Below are positions 37,651 to 49,700 of a stretch of 64,000 nt of DNA, piece after piece (the first letter of the stretch is position 1; every line of letters starts with the position of its first letter). The position numbers were made by a program, and so were the translations under genes. Location: the NCBI GenBank assembly GCA_030248135.1, contig JASANC010004490.1, forward strand, positions 32,889-96,888, read 5' to 3'. A model generated the notes under the pieces. That model saw only the letters and a list, made by a program, of their open reading frames with translations, did not search any database and was not told where the DNA came from. Source of the stretch: Theristus sp. LFF4_11. Taxonomy: Eukaryota; Nematoda; Chromadorea; Monhysterida; Xyalidae.

Positions 37651-40195
37651 ATGGGTTGGAAGCTGGAAACGTTCAAGACGTCCGTTTTTGCTGTTTTGAT
37701 TGCCGTCTTCAGTCGTATGATTGCGAATATGCTGTGCGTTTTCAGGGTTTTCTCTGTTTTTGCATCTCTCTTCAACTTCAATGTTTGATAAACGTTTACT
37801 TATTAATTTCTATACCTGCTTACTATATTTCTAAAACAGGATTTGTATTTCCCTTGTTTCTTTGACAAATTTATGAAAGCAAACACCGGCAGGATGTTCA
37901 TGGATTTGAACAAGCGCGTGTACAACCACGTGCCCGGCTCGTGTGCGTCCGTGGCAGGCATTGAGCACGGTGCTGCCGACATGGACTACGTGCCGTCGGC
38001 TGCTGCTGTCTTGATCACTTCGGTTTGATCACTTTCCAAAATGCACTTGTCCCCGATACAATACAAATGCGGAATTAATGGATTCAATTCACTTGCATAA
38101 AATCTCGCATCAGCTGTTGTTTGTTCGATTGTGCTGAATGTTCCAGGGTTTACGCATTGCCCCAAACGACAGCAGCGACATCCGCGGCTCCGTCTACTCG
38201 TACAACGTCACCGGAAAGTCGTCGTGGGAGTGCAAGTTGGACAGTAAAAGTTTGACGTCGAAAACGTTCAATCCGCAGGGCATCTCGGTTTGGGAAGAGG
38301 CTGGCACAGTGACCGTGTTCATCGTGAACCACCGGAAACGATGGGACACCATAGAAGTGTTCCGCTACAAGGACGCTGCCAGTGCGAAGACGTTGAAACA
38401 CATGCGAACTGTCAGGAGTCCACTGTTCACCGAGTGAGTGAATACCACGACCACAGTGCGAGAGACAAAACGTGAATCTTTCTGTGTGAGCTGTCTTAAT
38501 TGTTTTTCATGAACATACGGTGATGCATCAGTTCCAGTGGCATTTGCACTGGAGATATCTTGTGTTGGTTTTTTAGGTTTATTTACAAACAAATTCTAGG
38601 GGTGGGGGTTTGTTTAAAAATGGCAAAAATACCTTGCATGGCAGGCAAGGAAGTCGCAGAAACTTCTACTTTTCACAGAGATTTCCTTTTGTAACAGCTT
38701 TTTGTAATGAAATTACCATTAACTCATCCCTTTGGGGCCTTTGGTAGCACAATTTCACCATTGTCACTGCATTCGGCCACTGAATTCGCTGGGTATGTGT
38801 TTCAAACCGGTTTCCAATTAACCCCCATGGGGGATTATTTGTGTGGGGGATTATTCAGAAACTCGTCGTGGGGGAGGGGGTTTATTAGTGGGGGGCGGGG
38901 ATTAATGGTGGGGGGTTTAATGGGGGTAATACGGTAATATTCAATTCATTCTTTCTCCCTTGCACGCACGATTGGGAATTCAATCTTGGCAGTCTTGAAA
39001 AGACAAGTCCTAGTCTGCGGCTGATCCCGCCTTGATGGAGACTACAAGGACTGCCTTATTTATTCGGCCATACACACAAACACGCGATTCCATAGTGCTA
39101 CGTGGAACACACGCATGGGCGCATGTTTCAAACAGAAACAGGCCAATAATGATACAGTGGCTGGCAAACATGAACAAACACACCGTGTGGCTGCCTTGTG
39201 CCACTATTCCAATGCTTCATAATAACACGCCCAAATGCAGCAAAAACTGTGTCTTCAAACATGCATGCGCATGCATTTCAGCGTTCGCGACGTGCTAGCC
39301 GTTGGCAAGGATCGATTTTTCGTCGCCAACTATTGCTATTTCAAGCGTAATGACATGCGCACCGTGGAGCTCTACTCGGGGGCACGTCTCGGCAATGTGC
39401 TCTATTTTGACGGCAAAAACGCCACGGTCGCTCAGAAATGGCTGACGTCACCGAGCTCATTGGCGTTGGACAAGGGAAAGAAGTCGGTCACTGTGGATAA
39501 CCTTCGATTCATATTGTTTTATCTCTCGAACTAAACGGCAAAGAAACGGTGCAAAAGCCAATAAATCGCTTTTCTTGATGTCATTTTAGATTCCTCTACG
39601 TTTCGTCGTTGGCGGCCGAAAAAATATTGGTGTTCAAGTTGGAAGAGAACAAGAATCTCACTTATCATTCGGCATGTTTGCAATGATTAAACTAGCAGCG
39701 ATTTTGTTGTATGCTCGACAACTCTAGCGTTTCATCAGATCTTCTGATTCGTTTTGCAGGAAATATCACTGAATACAAGTCCAGATCAAATCTTTGTCGA
39801 TCCATGGACTGCCGATCTCTACGTCGCGTGTCATCCGATCAAAAGTCGATTCTTCTACTACTCAATGGCGCCCACTGGAAAGGCACAAGTCCCGTCTCAG
39901 GTGTCGCTACATAACACGTTTACTGTTGTAATTTTACCTAGAAATGACAACAAACGAAAGATTGTGTTCACATGCGCAGATCTGCATTGTAGCATTGCGT
40001 CCCATTTAGGTGTTGCGTGTCCGCGGTCGCCCGTCGAAAGCACGATGGCAGCTGACACAAGTGTACGCGAACGATGGCGCCACGCTGAGTGCGGGCTCAG
40101 TGGCCGTCCGCTACCGGGACACCATGATCATTGGCAGTCTCTATGACAAGCTGCTCACCTGCGATCTGGACTTCCCACAAGCGCTGATGTTTTGA
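37651..40195 (+). CDS. Paraoxonase-like protein, probably non-enzymatic (MEC-6-like)
   Basis: An N-terminal signal anchor (MGWKLETFKTSVFAVLIAVF) is followed by a six-bladed propeller of the paraoxonase family. Exons seen: from 37651; about 37840-38023 (GIEHGAADMDYVPS); 38147-38433 (KTFNPQGISVWEE, VFIVNHRKRWDTIEVFRYKD); 39282-39482; from 39590 (FLYVSSLAAEKILVFKLEEN); about 39760-39900 (DQIFVDPWTADLYVACHP); 40010-40195 (LTQVYANDGATLSAGSVAV). The catalytic His of vertebrate PON1 (FNPHGIS) is Gln here, and several calcium ligands differ (Glu53, Asn224 and Asn270 equivalents). In nematodes MEC-6 and POML-1 of this family are ER/membrane chaperones of DEG/ENaC channels. The junctions after exons 1 and 5 are uncertain; one may use a GC donor. 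Confidence 0.85.
38816..38940 (+). repeat. G-rich tract with many G-runs, in a paraoxonase-like intron
   Basis: At least eight runs of four to six G within about 120 bases on the plus strand (for example GTGGGGGAGGGGG and GTGGGGGGCGGGG). The spacing allows intramolecular G-quadruplexes in the transcribed strand's RNA. No other part of the window is so G-skewed. Confidence 0.75.
38966..39076 (-). mobile_element. Truncated short TIR element, family copy 3
   Basis: The reverse complement starts GTATGGCCGAATAAATAAGG and continues through GCAGTCCTTGTA, CATCAAGGCGGGAT and TTCCCAATCGTG, matching the left half of 11604-11885. The right half is absent. It lies in the paraoxonase-like intron next to the G-rich tract. 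Confidence 0.75.
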
Positions 40196-41055
40196 GCTGA
40201 GCTGTGTGTCGCTTTGAATGCTGATCAAAACGACCGCACAAAACGACCAAAATTCCCCTGGTGTTTTCCATGTTGTGCCTGCTGACGTCGTTGATGCGCG
40301 TTTGTGCCAGCTGTTTTGCAATTTGCTGTCAAAAATGTAAATACATAAATTAATTTGATTGATTAGGCATGCCGATCAAATCAAGTTTCAAAGTTGTGCT
40401 GTGTTCACATGTCTGATCAAGATTGGTCCCATGCATTCATTCATTCACACGTCTCCATGTCAAAGCAGTTTTTTTTTTCAACCAAGAACTCAGCCATGTC
40501 AATCAATTACTAGTCGAATTTGTGCTATCAGTTGTTTTACAAACAAGTTTAAAATTAGTCAGCATGCTTTATCAGGTCAGTCAGTGGAGACAATCATGCC
40601 AGTCATTAGCATTCTACGCGGACGTGTAACTTTCTTTCATCCTGATATTAACATTTTATTAGTACGGTTGTGTTTTATCATGCTTGTTGTTTATCATGCT
40701 TTTATATTATCTTGTTGCTGTGACTTTGTTACGTGTACAACCCATAATGTCAAAATCAAAAGGTTTCGATTCGATAACGCATGTCTGATAGAGTTAACAA
40801 GTCCGATGAGCATGCACGAACACACGGACGTTCTGATGCGATAACTGATGATCGCTCATTGTACAGTATCACTAATCACAGGACAGGCATAACGCGCCTA
40901 ATTACCATGTGCAGCCATCATGGCGGCACTAATGTGCAACCAGACCAGGCTGCAATCACAACACCAAGCGAGCGCACTCTGGAACGATCTGCAAGCAAGA
41001 ACACATCAATCGCGGCAGCACCGTTTCATGACATTGCAGCGTGCGTTGCGTGAGC
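40196..41055. other. Intergenic, no supported gene
   Basis: About 860 bases between the two plus-strand genes; only non-conserved short frames. Confidence 0.5.
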
Positions 41056-42215
41056 ATGGAGCGTGCATCGCGACTTCGCAGCGAATCGGCGCACGTGCCA
41101 CGTGACCGCACGTCGGTGTCGGTCGGCAAAAAGCGGCCACGGGCGGCACGCAGCCGATGTGCCGCTCCAGCACGTCTGCCGCTGGCGTCGTCGTCGCACG
41201 CACCAACTGCCGCTCAGCATCTGCCTTGCACATTGCGCGTCGCGCACGCACAACGCCACTTCCCGTGCCGCATCGAGCACCGCACGTCAGGGCTGCGTCT
41301 GGTCTGGTACGTCACAGATCCTCATTGGACTTTCGAACTTACACAACCACTGAAGCGGCATTGATGAACCAGTATTTGGTGACGCGTAGCTGTGTTAAAA
41401 CATAACAACGCGGTCACTAAATAAGACTTCATGAATGCCCCTTTGCAATTTGAAACAATCTTCATGAAGAAAATTACCTAAAGAGGGGGGGGAGGGCAAA
41501 TGCTTGTTCCAGCAGTCACACTCACAGCGCCCTGAAAGCATTCAGTTTACTCAGGTTCGACCAATGGTTGTTCATCGATTACGCTCATTGGTTGCCCATT
41601 TTCATGAATGGCCTGAGCGAGCGACAGCACCCATACGCGTTTCTGGCTGAGCACGGGCTGCTGCAGCTGGTGCACCACTGCCCTCCAAGCCACTGGCACA
41701 CACTGCTCGTCGACCAACTACCTCGCTTCGTGTAAACGAGATTCTCAGTTTTGATAAAATAGAAACTCGTTCTGAGTGCTGAGCAGGCGCAGATGTAACA
41801 AACAAGCACTGCAGGCAAGTCGCGCACGACATCTCAAAAGAGCCCACTAAACTGGTGGCCGTCAGTCGCATACTGCGGGCAATGCTGGAGAGTGTGCCGC
41901 ATGCGTCCTCTGCACTGCTGCCACACTACCGCAAACTGCTGCCCGAAATGGGTGAGCTGATGACACTGACAACGAAGCACATGATGAACAATGCAAACTG
42001 GTGCTTGCCGCACAATGACAACTGCAGTTTCAATTCAGGAATCCTTACTGACAGGCCGTCAAATGCGGAGCCCCTTGAAAGTGAGCATGCTCGACCACGC
42101 AACGCGCGTGTCCGTCGCAAGCGAAGTGCAACAGACGCTGCGCATCATGCGCAAACTCGGGGGACAGCAAGCTGCGAGAAACATCAAACTCATCATACCG
42201 ACCTATCCGGACTGA
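41056..42215 (+). CDS. PACRG-like protein
   Basis: Four exons, 41056-41306, 41555-41731, 41815-41951 and 42055-42215, join in phase to 241 residues, close to human PACRG (about 257). Conserved parts in order: FPCRIEHRTSGLRLVWFDQW (PACRG: FPIALEHDSKGNKIAW), HWLPIFMNGLSERQHPYAFL (YLPLFFDGLCEMTFPYEFF), SALLPHYRKLLP (KALVPYYRQILP), and the C-terminus NIKLIIPTYPD (NIKYVVPTYES). PACRG binds the inner junction of axonemal doublet microtubules. The basic N-terminal extension of about 60 residues is not conserved. Identification rests on recalled similarity. Confidence 0.85.
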
Positions 42216-42345
42216 GTGCGAACACGAACAGCTTACAGCAGCGGTGAAATGATTTGAATATTTTCCTCCAATATGAATTGATCTTTACTTTACTGACATG
42301 ACTAATTCCACAGTGCACACACCAATATAATCAAAACACCTGTAA

Positions 42346-42633
42346 TCACAACGGATAGTTCAATCTGTGGTCAGTGTTTGGCTTCTGCGGGCGCACGTGC
42401 GGTGCGAGGCTGATGTGCGGTGTACCGCGTAGCACTGCGGCCATCGCAATCCGGCGACCCTCGGCCGTTTCGAGTCGTTTTCTGCTTCTCTTTAGCCGCG
42501 TCTTCACGTTGTACTCAAAGTAGTTGGGAGTGTAGCTGCGTTTGTGCCAGGGCGTGTTCCAGCGGACTGCTGTGACGAGCACGGGCGAGCCGAGTGGACG
42601 GAACACTGCCAGCAGACGTGTCAACGGCGTCAT
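42346..42633 (-). CDS. Mitochondrial ribosomal protein bL34m-like
   Basis: A single open frame of 95 residues from the Met at 42633. The N-terminus (MTPLTRLLAVFRPLGSPV) is Arg-rich without acidic residues, as in mitochondrial presequences. The C-terminal part has YTPNYFEYNVKTRLKRSRKR and then LETAEGRRIAMAAVLRGTPH, which follows the bL34 pattern (Tyr-x-Pro, Lys/Arg run, Leu-x-Thr-x-x-Gly, Arg-rich helix, Leu-Arg/Lys-Gly) but is diverged. It would be a component of the large mitoribosomal subunit. An acceptor-like site just upstream leaves room for an additional 5' exon. Confidence 0.6.
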   Translation of the reverse strand: MTPLTRLLAVFRPLGSPVLVTAVRWNTPWHKRSYTPNYFEYNVKTRLKRSRKRLETAEGRRIAMAAVLRGTPHISLAPHVRPQKPNTDHRLNYPL

Positions 42634-43722
42634 CGCGCGCACAAGCAACACTGAAACACAAGCACCAACAAAATGTTGCCTCGCTCAGAACACCTGTTGC
42701 TTACGTTCATCTGTTGCTGGGGGGAAACACAAACATGACAAATGCAGCGTCCACTCATTGTCACATGAAAAACCATTGTGCATTGCACCAGTGGTCCATC
42801 ATAAAACTGTCACATACAATTTATAAATCACCAAGTATCGTGGAAATATCGTCTCATTCCACAGAATTCCGCTGAATCCAACCAAATGAAAGTAAAACCA
42901 CGATTTCTGGAAAGTATCGTCTTTTATTTATCCACCGTAAACAAACACCTCGTATCCGTATCAATTTTTTGTCAACAATCATAAAGTAGGACTTGGTCAG
43001 ACTGCACTTCGATTCTCCGGCATTGCAATGATTTTCTGCAGTCTGTTTTTGGTCATACAATGCGAGCTGTGCAAGTAAAACAAAAAATGATGAAAACAAC
43101 CAAATCCAGCGTTTTCTTGATGTCACAATTACTACTAGCAAAAACTAACCAGAACCACCTTGAATTACAAAATCATATCCTTTTTTGTTTTGCAGTTTCT
43201 TTCCTTGACACGACAGTTTTTTGTCCGCTTGATATCGGTTCTGACGAAACAAACTTAGCAGAACACGATATGCACAAACAAGGGGCAGTGTGTGGCAACA
43301 GCAGACATGTACATATGTAACAGAGAGCATCGGTTGCGATACCCACAAATCAATACCGCACTAGAAAAAAACACAAATAAATTAATAAAAACCAACGCGC
43401 ATTATCAGTACAATAACAAAACGGTAATAAATGCAATGAAAAAAAATCAAAACTAAAACAAACGAAAAACAAAACAAGACACCGGCCAGAAATGTGACGT
43501 TTGACGGGAACATTGCGTCAGTAAAAAAAGGAAACTAAAACTGACAATTCAATAGATACCTAATAATGACTGTTTGCGGAAACAACAAAGTTTGGAATCA
43601 ACAAAAGCAACAACCGCAGATCACAAGCTCAAGGCTGACCACATGTGTACATTTCTATATCAACAAATAGTGTGCGTTTTGTGTCGCGCATATTGCCAAG
43701 AAGACCTGATGCAAGGTAAGCG
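42634..43722. other. Intergenic, A-rich on the plus strand; no gene
   Basis: Low-complexity A-rich sequence around 43360-43560 and no conserved exons. It presumably contains the 3' UTR of ARID2. Confidence 0.5.
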
Positions 43723-46700
43723 CTATAAAGCAGTCAAGTGTGCGCTGCTGGCGCTGTCTGTCAGTTCACGGGCTGGTGGTGCAGTCTGTTGAGTCGGCGA
43801 GTGTGCACCAGTCAACTCAGCAAGACACTGCGCAAGCGCCTTTGAGCTTTCCATTCGACTGAGCGCCAGCCAAGAGAGATGCGCCTCGTGACGGCGAATC
43901 ATGCTGAAACAGACATAGGGCACAGTTGCCTCCATGGAACGCATGCATCGCTGCGCAAAACAACACACGCCTATCACGTGACCTACCGTCGGCCCTCACT
44001 CGAGTAGCGCGCCAAGTTGCGCAGAATCAACGAGCTCGTGAGACGTATGCTTTTCGTCACTGGACCTTCGCTTTCATCCTGAAAACGCAAAAAGCTTTGA
44101 CGATAACTGACAGCTGAGCGTGCACAAGGAGACTGCGACTGCAAACTTACAGTGATCTCCTTTGCGAGCATTGTCATCGCATGTCGCCTGATTGCCTCAA
44201 TAGCGGCGTTGCGCGAGTAGCCCGGATGCGCCGGGGGTGCACGTGACTCGGGAATGCTGGAGCAGCCCTTTGTCTGCAGCTCGTAACGGCGCATTGATGC
44301 AGCGCGCAATGCATGTTCGTTGCAATGGTGGTCCTGTGACATGCAACAAACCGCATGTGTCCTCCGAGCACAGTCAATGAATACAATAAACAGGCCGCAA
44401 GTGCAAATAACTTTTTCAGCACTGATAAATGCTAACAAACAGAAACGCTCAAATTATTCGAGTCATAATCAGTTTGCACAATTCCTGCAGCCATACGGTG
44501 CACTGAATGCGTCGCATCGCAGGTCACCTGTACGTGCGTGACGAGCGACCAGCGGAGGCGTACGGTACTGTCGCAGTTGGGCCACTTGCACAGCGAGCAC
44601 TGCTCGGTCAGATGCTGCTGCACCACGTGCAACGTCACCGCGTTCGCCGACGGCAAAATGCTGCAATCGGTGCATATCCTGCTATCTGGCACAGTTCGAA
44701 CACACGAAACAAAACTAAGCCGCACTGCAGCTGCCTTGACGTACAGTATGTCATCTGATCTGCTACTACATAGAAATGTGTAAAAAACCGAAACTGGCAA
44801 GAAACGTTTCAAGCAGCGAACGCATTTCACTAACGTTCCACAGCCATTCCACTCGCACATGTAGCGCACGGATGGTGTAGTAGTAGTGCCTAGAGCGGCT
44901 GTCAGCGGCGCGTGCGTCACGTGCACGGCAGCACTGTTGTCGCCAGTGCGTGTCTGTGCGACCGCCGTCTGCTTGCGAGTTCGTACGCCCTTCGTTGTCG
45001 TCTTCTCCGTGCGTGCCATCCGTTTGCGTTTCTGTTTGCCGGCCGTTGTTGAGCCGGGCGTGTTTGCGCCGTCGCCTGCTCAATGAATGAAACGTCTTTT
45101 TGAACTCGAAATCAGATTTGCTTCGCGTGCAGTCAGCATTATGTTCGATCATAGTAACCAGTCGAAATGCAGTAGTGAGACAAGGAATAGAAAGGACACA
45201 AGAGCAGACAGCAAAATAAAATGAAAGCAAACAACAGTTCAACTGCACCGATAACAACGACGCGTCGTTTCCGGGTGGTGGCCGTGACCGTGGCGGCTGG
45301 CGCGCGCACGGGAATGACGATCGATGATTGGTTGGACGTAGAGGCGGTCGAGATGAACGAGTCACGTGAGAGCGCGTCATCGAGCACGTGCACTGCGTCG
45401 CTGCACCTGTCGACCGGTTCGTGTGTGTTGCTGGCGCTGCTGCACGCCGCCTGCTGTGCATCGTGCTCCTGCTGGTCAGCAGTGTTCGCTTGCATCATCA
45501 CACGTTCGAACACGTCTGACACGACGGACGACACGGACAGCCGAGCCGGGGTGTCCGCTTTCGCTGAAGCAAAAAGTATTAGAAGTTTGCATGGCGATCA
45601 TGCGAAACAGAACGTCACTCAAACAGTATGTTCACAAGATCTTAGTTGAACTTGATGCAACCAACGCATTACATTTGAATGCAAACTAATAAACAATTCC
45701 AAAAACATGTTTGTTTGTACAGAAAACCAATTAGCAAACTGCACATCGTGCTAAACGTACGTTCATTCTTCTTTGGCGGTGTCTTTTTCAGCGTGCTGTT
45801 TGCACGTGGCGATGTAGCGAGCGTGTTTGTGCTGTGCTTTGTCGCATTCGACTGTGCATCGTCGTCATCATCCGTGTCACAATGCACACCATCAGTGCAG
45901 CCGTTGCTGCTGGTTGGCGGTGCGCCAAACACGGGCGACTGTGTCTGTGTTGCGTCTGCGGCTGCTGTGTGCGTTGTACTGAGCACAGTGCTGTTGCTGT
46001 GTGCTGTCGTTGGCAGTGGCCCGTCGTCGGCTGTGCGCCTGCTCTCGGGCATGCACTGGGACACACGAGCACTTTGCACGCCCGTGATCACGGTCGTCAG
46101 TGGCGACGCCCTGCTTGCGTCCGAGTGTGCGTGCTCCTCTTTCACAGTGTCCCATTGTTTCGTTGTCGTCTGCTCGTGGCGCCCGTTGCAGAGTGTCTGT
46201 GCCGGTCGGTGGTGTGTGCTGATCAGTCCATTCGGTGGCGGTGACCGCACGAGCTGCTCGTCACTGGTGTGCTTGGTCGAGTCTTGCAGTCGCTGTTTCG
46301 CTTGCTCTTTCATCTCGCTAATACCCGTTCTGGCAATGGAGTTCGGTTGTGGGGGGTTGCCACTGACGAGCGGTGCGACCTGACACAAAATGTTGCATGA
46401 GCTGATCAATGTGAATCAAGGTGAATTAAGAAAACTGGATTGTTGACAAACTCTTTCTGAGTGTGGTGTGACCAAAGCGCAAAACCGGTTAGGTAAGCAA
46501 ACGTGAGATGAGCTTATGTTGCGCTATGAAACAACTGTTTTGTAGTTTTGCTGTTCACTGTTTGCTGTTTTGTGCATCCCAACAACCGATGCGATGCGCC
46601 ACCTGCTCTGCCAGTCGTTGCTCCTCCGGGGCATTGTTGTGCACACGCAGTATGCGTGCCTCGTGGTTGTCCGAGTCGTCCATGAACGCACGCGCCTCCT

Positions 46701-49700
46701 GTGCCTCTTGGCAGATCTCGAGTTTCACATTTTGCGCGTCCGCTGTGCTGCGCGTGCGTGCGTTCGTGGCGTCGTCCAATGGTGGCGTGTCGCTGTGTGC
46801 GTCGTCGGCGCAGTTGCTGGCAACGCCGTTCGCTGCTGACAGCACCGGACGCAACGTGCACTCGGCGGGCGCTTTCGTGCTGCTCGTACTGGTTGCTGAG
46901 TCGGGCGACATTGTTGAACGTGACACCTGGAAACGCGTGCTTGCTTGTTGCGCATTGAGCAAGCAGCAATCTACGACCTAAAGGTGCACCTTTTGATAGG
47001 ATGTCATAAACTCAGAGGCCACTCGAACCTATAAATTGCCAAACTCACACCACAACCGACCTCATCTGAGCACCAAGATGCAGCGAGATTGTCCGCTGTC
47101 TGCTTGCGCGCTGTCATTGCAGTTGTCGGCGAATCACAATTGGAATTATTACAAATGGAACTACTGTTGCTTTTGGCCACTGTTGCTGGCAGAGGCGACT
47201 GTTTTTGGTGTTGTTTTACAATTGCGCTTGGCGCAGGACGTGGTCGTGGTTGACTGAGTATTGACTTCATCAGGGGGTGTGCAGATGCGAGCGAGTTGCA
47301 CGGTGTGTTCGCTGTGGACGCCGTCGGAGCACTGCACGCAACGCACGTTGGCACATGCGACACTGCAAACAGATCACTCATAACTGCGTATGTCTGTGCA
47401 CTCGCTTTTCTTTCACTATAAGTGAGATAACGGGCCTCGGTGGTTGAGTGGTTTACAGGCGATGTTGCATACCACCGTACCATCCCACTCGAGCTCACAA
47501 AAAAGTTCTGGTGATGCCTGCGTGTTTTTTGAAACTAGTCTTGGAAACTATGGACGAGAGCAGTGCCATTTGGTGCCCATTGTTGCCTGAGTCACTGTAT
47601 AGTATGTGGTGGTGGTTGGTTACCGTGTGCATTTGCGGTGTCGCCAGCAACATATGTGATGCCATCGATGTGCATCAGCGGAACACGCCCCCGTGTCTCG
47701 GTGTCCTCGCATTCGCGCACTGTGCAGGACTCGAACACTGATCTGCACAAATGAAACAAACTCTGCACATTGACGACACCAATTATTGTGGCAAGACAAC
47801 ACCAATGAGAGCACAAAATCGGCAAAGTATGCGACGCACTTGAGCAACGTGGTGAAGTGTTGAACGGAGACTGCGAGCGATGAGTAGACTTTGTGCATGT
47901 CAGCGACGTAGTGTGCGTACAGTTCGCCACGGGAAATGCTAGCTGCCGGTGTGCTGGTGCAGTGTTTGCTCAGCCAGTCACGTGTCAACACATCCAAGTG
48001 CTCGTTCTGTTGCACTTGCACCGCTGGCCGTTTACTGGCAGCCGTCGTTGACGGCGATGGGCAGCCTTTGTTGGATGAAGCAACGGATGACGATGCGAGT
48101 GGCGGTGGCGCAGTGCATGCCAGCACCAGTGGACTCTGTGGCCGCGTGAACACATGCTGAGGTGCTGCTTGCGACGTGCTGCCTGACGTGCACTGCTGTG
48201 GCTGCTGCTGATGTAGCAGTTGTTCGATGACGGGCGGCTGTGGTGAGCCAGTGGTGTGTTGCCGTAGCAGCAGTTGCGCCGGTGCGTTTGCGTGCTGCGT
48301 CGAATGTGCCAGCATGGCCGTGCGTGTTTGCATCGTACCGGTGGCTGCATTCGACGCGTACTCAACCACTTTCATGCCCTGCAGACCGGACGCACCGAAT
48401 GAGACGGCCTCGATTGTTACCAGCGAAATCAGCGTCTCTGAATGTGACAAAACAAACAGTTATGATCATGCTCGCAGCGAGCACATTCACCCACCACCAT
48501 GGTTTGTATGATACCATCATCATTGGTCGAGGCTCGCAGAAATCAACAAGTGAAACAACGCACCGATGGCGTGCGGCAGTGTTGCCAGTTGGTCGCACAG
48601 GGTGGCGCCGAGCTCCGACAGTTGATAGAGGCACTCGAGTACGTACACACAGAGCATGATGTCCTTGACACAGAGCAGACGGGCGATACGGCCGAGGATG
48701 GAGGTGCAATGGCGCTGGTGGTCGCTCGGTGCCAGCTGCTCGCTCAGGGCGGCGTCGTTGTCGTCGTGCGCACACAGCGCTGCCACCGTCTCGCACGCGC
48801 GCATCACGTGCAGCTTGTCGTTGCTCGCAAGGCACTCGCGGATGGTCGCAAACAAAACACGCGCGTAATCGCACGCGAGCGACGCAAGCGACAGCTGCAA
48901 ATCGGGCGGCACATGTATTGTGGCAGTCACCAAGAGACGTTGCATTGCTAATCAGGGGCTCACTTCGTTGGCAATGTTGCTGAGCGTGTCAAGACCAAGC
49001 GCCTGCAGCTCCGGCCATTTACTGTGAATGCACATCAGGACGAATCTGCACAATAAAACGGATATCACGTACAAGTACAAGTTTTCACAAGAAATAAATA
49101 AACAGTGCCGCCACAAGCGGCAAACAAAACAGAATCAAAGCAATCGTTCACTTGAGCAACGCGCGACTGTTGGCAAGTACGGCGCGGTTGGCATGTTCGA
49201 ATGACAGGTTACGCAGTATGGACGCCACCTGGCACACGCGAAAACACGTCGCGTCACTGTGACGGTCGAACACGCTCGTCACGCAAACGTCGTTCAAAAT
49301 CTGAAAAACACAACACACAATCCATGAACACTCAACAGAAAGTCGTCTCGTTTGTTCGTCTTTCAGCAAATGCTGTGTGTTGTGACGAACGTTCAATTTC
49401 GAAGTGGAAGAGCCAGGCTGATTCGTGGCAGGCGTGTCACGGATGCTGGACAGCATTGGAGCCAGCGCCGTCCGCTCCGGGATGGCCGAATGCCAGAAGT
49501 CACAAAAGCGCCGCTTCGGTTGATGCACTCGCCAGGCGTTTTCATAGAGCTCACGCAGTGAATGCTCGCTCTCTGTAATGTTGAGCGTGAAAACTGATGC
49601 AAAGCCTCACACGGTCATCATCCGTTGCATCCTTCGCTGTGGTCAATGTTGACAACAACAAAAACGATCAGTGCTGCGAACGTACGATCGTCGAAGACGC

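Noticed and set aside
47425..47500. tRNA-like box A (GGTGGTTGAGTGGTTTACAGG) in an ARID2 intron
   Set aside because: No box B or T-arm follows and no cloverleaf could be drawn; at most a decayed SINE head.
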